From positions 1-7,500 of the forward strand of contig JAFADB010000228.1 in the NCBI GenBank assembly GCA_023425225.1: 7,500 nucleotides of DNA, in the 5' to 3' direction. This DNA is from Pseudomonadota bacterium. GTDB taxonomy: Bacteria > Pseudomonadota > Gammaproteobacteria > Xanthomonadales > Xanthomonadaceae. Of this stretch, positions 1 through 5,744 are shown piece after piece. The position numbers were made by a program, and so were the translations under genes. Position 1 is the stretch's first letter; each line of letters opens with the position of its first letter. Below the pieces are notes generated by a model that saw only the letters and a program-made list of their open reading frames with translations, did not search any database and had not been told where the DNA came from.

Positions 1-553
<553 letters not shown>

Positions 554-561
554 GTCGTGGA

Positions 562-567
562 CTCCTT
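562..567 (-). promoter_or_regulatory. Ribosome binding site of the DAHP synthase gene
   Basis: The minus strand reads AAGGAG, with eight bases before the ATG at 553-551. This is a near-consensus Shine-Dalgarno and fixes the start. It lies downstream of the leader terminator, so it is transcribed only on read-through. Confidence 0.85.
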
Positions 568-606
568 GGGGATGCGTGATGAGTGCCCCAGGCAGTGGCG
601 GCTACG

Positions 607-636
607 AAAAAAGCCGCCAGGTGCGCTGGCGGCTTT
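607..636 (-). terminator. Rho-independent terminator in the DAHP synthase leader (attenuator)
   Basis: On the minus strand, AAAGCCGCCAG (636-626) and CTGGCGGCTTT (620-610) form a perfect 11-bp stem with a five-base loop (CGCAC). The stem runs directly into six T residues (612-607). It lies between the leader-peptide stop (660) and the DAHP synthase start (553), so it would end transcription before the structural gene. The left arm contains CCGCCAG (632-626), which can pair instead with CTGGCGG at 689-683 inside the leader ORF. That pairing is mutually exclusive with the terminator. On the plus strand the hairpin is followed by only three T residues, so it is directional. Confidence 0.9.
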
Positions 637-659
637 CGGGAATGCGGCTGAAGTTTCCT

Positions 660-743
660 TCAGGGTGAACGCAATCCTTCCTCCGCCAGCGGCATCGGAA
701 AGCCGTAATACCAAAAGTAGAAGCGGGCGCGGTTTGCGTTCAT
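660..743 (-). CDS. Aromatic-rich leader peptide of the DAHP synthase attenuator (27 aa)
   Basis: This is a short ORF from ATG at 743 to TGA at 662-660. Its core, residues 8-15, reads FYFWYYGF: three Phe, three Tyr and one Trp in eight codons, followed by PMPLAEEGLRSP. Such a run is not expected by chance and is the hallmark of a ribosome-stalling regulatory peptide: scarcity of charged Phe, Tyr or Trp tRNA would stall the ribosome there. Codons 19-21 carry CTGGCGG (689-683), complementary to the 5' arm of the terminator stem, so a ribosome stalled at codons 8-13 would leave it free to form an antiterminator. No Shine-Dalgarno precedes the ATG, and the predicted promoter puts the transcript start about one to three bases upstream, suggesting near-leaderless translation. 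A longer in-frame ORF starts at 887, but it would begin upstream of the promoter, so I prefer 743. The peptide itself probably has no other function. Confidence 0.88.
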   Translation of the reverse strand: MNANRARFYFWYYGFPMPLAEEGLRSP

Positions 744-751
744 GGGCGGCA

Positions 752-780
752 TTGATAGCACACGATCCGCGGCGCGCCAA
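752..780 (-). promoter_or_regulatory. Predicted sigma-70 promoter of the leader / DAHP synthase unit
   Basis: The minus strand shows a -35 TTGGCG (780-775), a 17-base spacer and a -10 TATCAA (757-752). Each hexamer matches four of six consensus bases, and a TGC extended -10 (760-758) improves the site. Transcription would begin near 746-744, just before the leader ATG at 743. Spacing and position relative to the leader support the call; no experiment does. Confidence 0.65.
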
Positions 781-804
781 CAGTTGCATCTGTAATCCAG
801 CAAC
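778..804 (-). promoter_or_regulatory. Inverted GTTG/CAAC repeats overlapping the -35, possible operator
   Basis: The plus strand has CAACAGTTG (778-786), a 4+1+4 palindrome overlapping the -35 box. It also has GTTGC (783-787), which forms an inverted repeat with GCAAC (800-804) across 12 bases. The position, on and just upstream of the -35, would suit a repressor or activator site. The sequence does not match the TyrR or TrpR consensus that I know, so this is only a candidate. Confidence 0.25.
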
Positions 805-971
805 GGGCGAAACCCTTGTGCGCGCAGACGCCATGGCGGTGCGCGTCCGCCCTTCTGGCTTCGACGGCAATGTTCCTTCTCCGGCAACGTCCCTGCATGT
901 TCCCCCGGCAGTCACCGATGTCCGCATGGAACGCCGACCGGGCCGCTGCCTGCTGCAGTTGTTCGATCCGC

Positions 972-1018
972 GTCCGGAATGACCGGACACGCCGTCCCCG
1001 CGAATGCGGGGAACCGGC
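972..1018. repeat. Two adjacent palindromes, REP-like
   Basis: The first is GTCCGG-AATGA-CCGGAC (972-988). The second is TCCCCGC-GAAT-GCGGGGA (995-1001 and 1006-1012), extended by GCCG (991-994) pairing with CGGC (1015-1018) around a two-base bulge. The core resembles intergenic repeats with a GCGAA centre seen in this family of bacteria. Only one copy is present in this window, so repeat status is inferred. Confidence 0.4.
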
Positions 1019-1143
1019 GACCTCCGATCCGAAACCGGACAGCCAGGCAATCCATTGGCCGTCCCTCTCGCGAACCCGGATGCCGAGGCACGCGTTCACG
1101 CATCAGCTCCGCCCTGCGAACTATCGACCGTGGCTCCCGCGCA

Positions 1144-1172
1144 GTCCGGTCTCGCACGCGGCAAGACCGGAC
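1144..1172 (-). terminator. Hairpin after the FAD oxidoreductase gene, possible transcription end
   Basis: GTCCGGTCT (1144-1152) and AGACCGGAC (1164-1172) form a perfect 9-bp stem with an 11-base loop. The nearer arm begins 26 bases past the oxidoreductase stop codon. No T tract follows on the minus strand, so it is not a classic intrinsic terminator. It may protect the mRNA 3' end or help Rho-dependent termination. Confidence 0.4.
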
Positions 1173-1197
1173 GGGTGCCGACGACGAACGCACTTGG

Positions 1198-2385
1198 TCA
1201 GGCGAACACCTTGGCCAGCGCATCCACGCTGCGCAGGATCTCGGCATAGTCCGGCCGGGCGTCGTCGTTGTTGAAATCGTGCGGCCCCTGGCTCTGCACC
1301 AGCAGGCCGTCGGTGCGCGAGGTCATGCTGACGTTCTGCGAGGTGTAGTACAGGTTGTAGTTCACCTCCGGCTGCGGCGCGAGGCGGCAGGTCTGGCCGC
1401 GCACGGGGATGACGGAATCGTCGCCGAGCAGGGCGCGCGCGCCATAGCCGGTGGCATTGACGATGACCTTCTGCCGCAGCTTGCCGATGTCGCCCATGCC
1501 GCCGAACTCGCGCAGCTCGGTGACGCCGCCGGCGCGCATGAAATCGTCCAGCAGCATCTTCGAGTACGCACCGATGCCGAACACCAGGTTCAGGCTGCGA
1601 CGCACGTAGGCGGCGGCGAACGGGTGCTGGTCCGGCGCCAGCGGCACCGGGCGGGCATGGAAGCCCTCGATCAGGTCCATCTGCAGGTCCGGGTAATCCG
1701 GCTCGCCGTGGCTTTCCCAGTGCGTCGTGCCGGCCGGCTCGTCGGACAGCAGGTAGACGTCCTGCCAGGCGATCGGGTTGCCCGGCAGGCCGAGCAGGCT
1801 CTGGTACATGCGGAACGAGCTGCGCGCGGTCTTCTGCCACCAGGCCTGGAACTCCGGCGTGGCATTGTCCGCCGAGACGATGCGCGAGGCGGGCGTCCAC
1901 GCACCGGTGGCGTAGCTGGAGCGCACCACCGGCGGGAACTCCCTGGCGTAGATGTGCACCTTCAGCCCGTACCTCTGCATCACCCGGGCGGCGGTCAGGC
2001 CTATCGCACCGCAGCCGATGACGCCGATCTCCTTCTCGCCGGTGGCCAGCGCCAGCGCGGCGATCTGCTCGCCGGTGCCCCACGACAGCGACCAGCCGCT
2101 GCCGCCGTGTCCGTAGCTGTGGATGATGGTCTTGCGCCCGGCCTTCTCCGCCTCGATACGCGGTCCCTGGGCGCGGAACGGGCGGGTGCACACATCCACC
2201 GAGATCACCCGCTCGGGCGAGGATTTCACCCGCGCCAGCGGCGGGGTCTCGATGAACTTCGGTTTCTGGCCGATGGGCGCCGTGGCGGCGGGCACGGCCT
2301 GCGCCAGGGCATTTCCGGTGACTCCGGCGCTCAGGGCGGCGACACCCGCGCCGCCGACGGCGCGCAGGAAATTGCGACGTTGCAT
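1198..2385 (-). CDS. Tat-exported FAD-dependent oxidoreductase, D-amino acid oxidase family, motifs in permuted order
   Basis: The 395-aa product is probably a periplasmic flavoenzyme oxidising an amine or D-amino acid to imine/keto acid and H2O2; the substrate is unknown. The N-terminus has a twin-arginine signal (RRNFLR, residues 3-8), a hydrophobic stretch and a likely cleavage near ALA or AQA (26-30). Next come RPFR (68-71), like the RPxR of D-amino acid oxidase (DAAO) whose first Arg binds substrate carboxylate, and YGHGGSGWSLSWG (91-103), like the DAAO GHGGxGxxxxWG signature. Only then comes the Rossmann motif GCGAIG (124-129). VIVNATGYGARAL (307-319) and PVRGQ (327-331) match DAAO's middle part. 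In classical DAAO the GxGxxG is first and RPxR/GHGG last, so this protein looks circularly permuted. The ATG at 2385 follows AAGGA (2396-2392) by six bases, and the Tat motif starts immediately, which fixes the start. The gene lies 420 bases downstream of the TonB receptor. Family is confident, activity is not. Confidence 0.85.
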   Translation of the reverse strand: MQRRNFLRAVGGAGVAALSAGVTGNALAQAVPAATAPIGQKPKFIETPPLARVKSSPERVISVDVCTRPFRAQGPRIEAEKAGRKTIIHSYGHGGSGWSLSWGTGEQIAALALATGEKEIGVIGCGAIGLTAARVMQRYGLKVHIYAREFPPVVRSSYATGAWTPASRIVSADNATPEFQAWWQKTARSSFRMYQSLLGLPGNPIAWQDVYLLSDEPAGTTHWESHGEPDYPDLQMDLIEGFHARPVPLAPDQHPFAAAYVRRSLNLVFGIGAYSKMLLDDFMRAGGVTELREFGGMGDIGKLRQKVIVNATGYGARALLGDDSVIPVRGQTCRLAPQPEVNYNLYYTSQNVSMTSRTDGLLVQSQGPHDFNNDDARPDYAEILRSVDALAKVFA

Positions 2386-2805
2386 CTGGATTCCTTTGGT
2401 TCGGGTTGTGCCGGATCAGCAGCGGAGGACGACGACGTCGATCTGCGCCCATGCCACCGGTCTGGCCGACGCGGTCACCCGCACGTCCGAGCGCGCGGAC
2501 ACGTCCGGTAGCGCATCGTTGCATGGAACGCGCGGCAGGCGCTCATCCGTCCGGCGGGTCGCCCCGGCCGGCAGCCAGGTCGGCGACGTGGAGCGATGTC
2601 GCCACGTTGGCCGGAAGCATCTTCCGATGCCCGCGCGCCGCCCCCGATCGCCACGAACACGCTGGCCGATCGCCGACGGCACCCGGTACAGGGAGGACGC
2701 GCAGCAACGCAGCGGCGCCGGCGACAAACGCCGGCGCGCACTGCAGGCCCGGCCTGGCGGCGGCGCGGGACATCCGCGTCGCCGCCATGGCCGGTTTCCC
2801 GGGAC
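2386..2805. other. 420-base gap between TonB receptor and oxidoreductase; no gene seen
   Basis: The open frames on both strands are Arg/Pro/Ala-rich and show no family resemblance, so I regard them as noncoding. The stretch contains several GC-rich hairpins: ACGTGG/CCACGT at about 2586-2607, CGGAAG-CAT-CTTCCG (2612-2626) and the strong stem at 2715-2737. I see no convincing -35/-10 pair for the oxidoreductase gene. It may therefore depend on read-through from the receptor or on an activator-dependent promoter I cannot recognise. Confidence 0.55.
2715..2737 (-). terminator. Strong GC hairpin downstream of the TonB receptor gene
   Basis: GCGCCGGCG (2715-2723) and CGCCGGCGC (2729-2737) form a perfect 9-bp stem with a five-base loop, about 70 bases after the receptor stop. 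There is no T tract on the minus strand. It could be a 3'-end stabilising stem or an inefficient terminator that lowers expression of the oxidoreductase relative to the receptor. Confidence 0.4.
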
Positions 2806-5637
2806 TTACCACTCGTAGCTCACCTTGGCGAACCAGCGCGTGCCGAAGAAGCCGAGCGGGCTGCCCAGGACGTAGTCGCGCGCGCCGGTGCTGGCATAGC
2901 GCTCGATGTTGTACTGGGTGATGGCCGCCGGCGTCTTGTCGGGGTACTCGTTGAACAGGTTGTCGGCGCCGGCGCTGAAACGCAGGTTCTTGCTGGGCCG
3001 GTAGCTCAGCTCGACGTTGGTGGTGTACAGCGTGCCGATCTTCAGCTTGTAGTAGGTGACGCCGTTGATGGTCGTCAGGTCCAGCGTGTCCATGATCTGC
3101 GGATACGCGGCATAGGCACTGGTGCTGCCCAGCGAGTACTGCGGGCCGTAGACGTTCTCGCGGATGTTGAGGCTGAGCTTCTCGCTGAAGTGGATCGTCG
3201 CGCCGAGGTTGACCCGGTACTTCGGGCTGTTGTTCTCGACTAGGGCGACGTCGGCATCGGTCAGCAGTGCCATGCCGCCCAGGTCGGCCGGCGCGTTGCC
3301 GACACGGGTGACCTCGGTCTTGTTGTAGTTGGCCGCCAGGATCCAGTCGATGCGGCCCCAGTCGAAGTCACTGTTGTAGGTGGTCACCCAGTCCACGCCG
3401 GTGGTCTTGGTGTCCATCGCGTTGGTGAAGAAGTTCAGGCCGATGTTGGCGCGCGCGGTGGCGTCCATGCTGCCGCCGGGGGCGGTCGGGTCGTTCCACT
3501 GGGAGATGAAGCCGCCGGCGACCAGCGCCATGCCCAGGGTCTGGTTGTAGGCATCGTCCGGAACGCCGTCGCGGTTGGTGTCGGCCGGATCGGGCAGGGT
3601 CGAGTTCGGCACGCAGCCGGCGGTGCGGCCGCACAGCGTTTCCACGCTCTGGCTGGTGGAGTACAGCAGGGTGCTGCCCAGGCGGATGCGGTCGTCGATG
3701 CGGATCTGGTAGGCGTCCAGGGTGGTGGTCAGGTTGGGCAGCGGCTTGAACACCAGGCCCAGGCTGATGTTCTTGCTGGTCTCCGGCTGCAGGCCACTGC
3801 CGACGTTGGCGGCCTGCAGCGTGGCGGTGGCGGCAGTCGGGCCGACCTGGATGGCGGTGTAGTAGTTCTCGCCCATCGTCGGCGCGCGGAAGCCGGTGCT
3901 GACGGTGCCGCGCACGGCGAAGGCGTCGCTGAAGTCGAAGCGGGTGGTCAGCTTGCCCACCGCCTTGCTGCCGAAGTCGCTGTACTTCTCGTAGCGCGCG
4001 GCGGCGTCGACGATCCAGCGATCGGTCGGGTTGATGATCACATTGACGAAGGCGGCCTTGTTGTTGCGCTCCCACTCGCCGGTCGCGGCCGGGTTGTAGC
4101 CGGGGAACGCGGCCGAGCCGGCGCCGTAGTACGAGGCCGCATCGCCCGGGTCGATGCCGTAGGTGTCCTTGCGGTATTCCAGGCCGGCGGCCACGGTCGC
4201 CGGCGACGCCATGCCCCAGTCGAAGTCGCGGCTCACGTCCAGCGCGATGTCCCACTGCGAAGCGCTGAAACGGCCGACGTAGAAGCTGTCCGGCGAGGCG
4301 CCGTACTCGTTCCACAGGCTGAAGTTCATCGAGTGGGTGTTGTAGATCTCCATCTGGTTCTTGCCGTAATTGGTGGACAGGTCGTAGACCCATCCGGCCA
4401 GATCGCCGGTGACGCCGACGCCGACCTCCCAGTCCTTCTCGTCGGTGTCGATGGAGGGGGTGAAGCCGTAGGGATACTTGTTGACGTCCGCCTCGGTCAG
4501 CGGCTGTCCGCTGCGCGTACCGACCCCGCCGATCGGATCGGTGCGGTCGCCGTCGCCGTTGAGGTCGACGCCGCCGTCCTGCGACGGGCGGCGGTAGCTC
4601 TGCCAGCTCTGGGTCTTCTTCTTGCCGAAGCTGCCGGTGGCGTACACCTCGGCGCCGTTGTCGAGGAAGAAGCCACCGCTCAGGAACGCGACGTCGCGCT
4701 GGATGGCCGGCGAGTCGCCCTGGTGGTTGTTGTTGGGGAACCAGCTGTTGTAGACCATGTTGTATTCGTTGTCGCGGCCCAGCGCGGCGTTGCCGGTGGA
4801 GCTGGGATAGCCGCTGGCCGTGGTCGTGGTGCCGGTGGCCGGGCAACCATTGACCGGATCGGCGAGCCGGTCGGCCACGCACGCGGCGGCACCGTAGGGC
4901 GCGCCGGGTCGGTTGATGGTTTCGCGCCGCTCGCTCTCCAGGGCGACATTGAAGTAGCTGTTCTCGCTGCCCAGGCCGAAGTCGCCCTGGTAGTTGGTGG
5001 TGAAGCCGCCGCCATCGTCGTAACCGGAGGTGCCGGCCGACACGCTGCCGCCGCTGCCGTCCTTCTTGGTGATCAGGTTGATCACGCCGGCGATCGCATC
5101 CGAGCCGTACAGCGCCGCCGCGCCGTCGGTCAGCACCTCGGTGCTGGCGATCGCGCTGGTCGGGATGAAGCTCAGGTCGGTGGAGGCTGCACCGGCGTAG
5201 TTGCCGGTCACCGCGACGTTGGAGGTGAAGTGGCGGCGCTTGCCGTTCACCAGGATCAGCGTGTGGTTGGGCGACAACGCGCGCATGTTGGCCACCAGCG
5301 TCGCGCTGGTCATGTCGGTGCCCTGCTGGCTGGCGTTGAAGCTGGGCACCTGGAAGGCGAGCTGGTTCATCAGGTCGGGCGCGCCGGACTGCTGCAGCGC
5401 CTCGGCCGTCACGATCTGCACCGGCGCCGGGCTGTCGTCCACCGACATGCCGGTACGGCGCGTACCGGTGACGATGACGTTGTCGAGCGTCTTGGCCTCG
5501 TCCTTGTCGGGAACCGGCTGGGCATAGGCGGTGCCGGCGAAGCAGCCGGCGATGGCAATGGACAGGGCGATCGCATCACACAACGGGCTTCGCTTGGACT
5601 TGGCGACGTGCTTCTCGAGACGGGACAGATCTTTCAT
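2806..5637 (-). CDS. TonB-dependent outer-membrane receptor
   Basis: This 943-aa receptor would take up a bound ligand across the outer membrane using TonB energy. From the ATG at 5637 it has a basic N-terminus, a hydrophobic stretch and signal cleavage near AYA (37-39). A TonB box-like LDNVIVTG (51-58) follows, then a plug domain (about 66-191) with LILVNGKRR, GAAALYGSDAIAGVINLITKK and a long beta-barrel. GFRAPTMGE lies mid-barrel, and the protein ends WFAKVSYEW, with a terminal aromatic as in outer-membrane assembly signals. Two DxNxDG-type acidic loops (358-367 and 686-695) resemble calcium-binding loops, and two Cys pairs (253/265 and 669/675) could form loop disulfides. A GTG 15 codons upstream (5682) is possible, but it has no properly spaced ribosome site. 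The ATG has GGGAAA six bases upstream and gives a normal signal peptide. The start is 107 bases after the aminotransferase stop, so co-transcription is likely. The ligand cannot be named from sequence; its neighbours suggest an amino-containing compound. Confidence 0.93.
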   Translation of the reverse strand: MKDLSRLEKHVAKSKRSPLCDAIALSIAIAGCFAGTAYAQPVPDKDEAKTLDNVIVTGTRRTGMSVDDSPAPVQIVTAEALQQSGAPDLMNQLAFQVPSFNASQQGTDMTSATLVANMRALSPNHTLILVNGKRRHFTSNVAVTGNYAGAASTDLSFIPTSAIASTEVLTDGAAALYGSDAIAGVINLITKKDGSGGSVSAGTSGYDDGGGFTTNYQGDFGLGSENSYFNVALESERRETINRPGAPYGAAACVADRLADPVNGCPATGTTTTASGYPSSTGNAALGRDNEYNMVYNSWFPNNNHQGDSPAIQRDVAFLSGGFFLDNGAEVYATGSFGKKKTQSWQSYRRPSQDGGVDLNGDGDRTDPIGGVGTRSGQPLTEADVNKYPYGFTPSIDTDEKDWEVGVGVTGDLAGWVYDLSTNYGKNQMEIYNTHSMNFSLWNEYGASPDSFYVGRFSASQWDIALDVSRDFDWGMASPATVAAGLEYRKDTYGIDPGDAASYYGAGSAAFPGYNPAATGEWERNNKAAFVNVIINPTDRWIVDAAARYEKYSDFGSKAVGKLTTRFDFSDAFAVRGTVSTGFRAPTMGENYYTAIQVGPTAATATLQAANVGSGLQPETSKNISLGLVFKPLPNLTTTLDAYQIRIDDRIRLGSTLLYSTSQSVETLCGRTAGCVPNSTLPDPADTNRDGVPDDAYNQTLGMALVAGGFISQWNDPTAPGGSMDATARANIGLNFFTNAMDTKTTGVDWVTTYNSDFDWGRIDWILAANYNKTEVTRVGNAPADLGGMALLTDADVALVENNSPKYRVNLGATIHFSEKLSLNIRENVYGPQYSLGSTSAYAAYPQIMDTLDLTTINGVTYYKLKIGTLYTTNVELSYRPSKNLRFSAGADNLFNEYPDKTPAAITQYNIERYASTGARDYVLGSPLGFFGTRWFAKVSYEW

Positions 5638-5744
5638 GCGCAGTTTCCCAGGGTGGAGGGAGGGGGAGGTGGAACTCGACACTCCCGGACCGCCGTGGAG
5701 CCACGATCCGGGGGCTTTCCGCTACGTGCCCGGCACGGCACGCA
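5638..5744 (-). other. Aminotransferase-receptor spacer with pyrimidine tract
   Basis: This 107-base spacer carries a C-rich tract on the mRNA sense (5672-5651), just upstream of the receptor's ribosome site; the opposite strand is a G-rich run with GGG, GGG and GGGGG. It also holds a short GTGCC-C-GGCAC palindrome near 5726-5736. I see no promoter or T-tract terminator, which favours co-transcription of the two genes. Confidence 0.45.

Larger units (their letters stand above)
805..1197. other. Intergenic region between oxidoreductase and the DAHP synthase promoter; no gene seen
   Basis: I find no frame here with protein-like composition: the open frames are Arg-, Ser- and Pro-rich translations typical of GC-rich noncoding DNA. 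The stretch holds three hairpins, at 972-988, 991-1018 and 1144-1172, the last just after the oxidoreductase stop. The TCCCCGC-GAAT-GCGGGGA unit resembles the dispersed CCCGCGAA-type palindromes common between genes in Xanthomonadaceae. Confidence 0.6.

Noticed and set aside
660..887. 75-residue version of the leader ORF starting at 887
   Set aside because: It would start upstream of the predicted promoter, and its extra N-terminal part has no recognisable feature; the 743 start gives the compact aromatic leader.
979..2511. 510-residue open frame on the plus strand opposite the oxidoreductase
   Set aside because: It mirrors the real gene on the other strand, and its His/Arg/Ala/Gly-rich translation is typical of antisense frames in GC-rich DNA.
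2416..2812. Several short minus-strand frames (64-103 residues) between the receptor and oxidoreductase
   Set aside because: They are Arg/Cys/Pro-rich, overlap one another in different frames and show no start context or family resemblance.
5638..5682. GTG start at 5682 for the TonB receptor
   Set aside because: No properly spaced ribosome site, and it adds 15 residues before a well-formed signal peptide that begins at the ATG at 5637.
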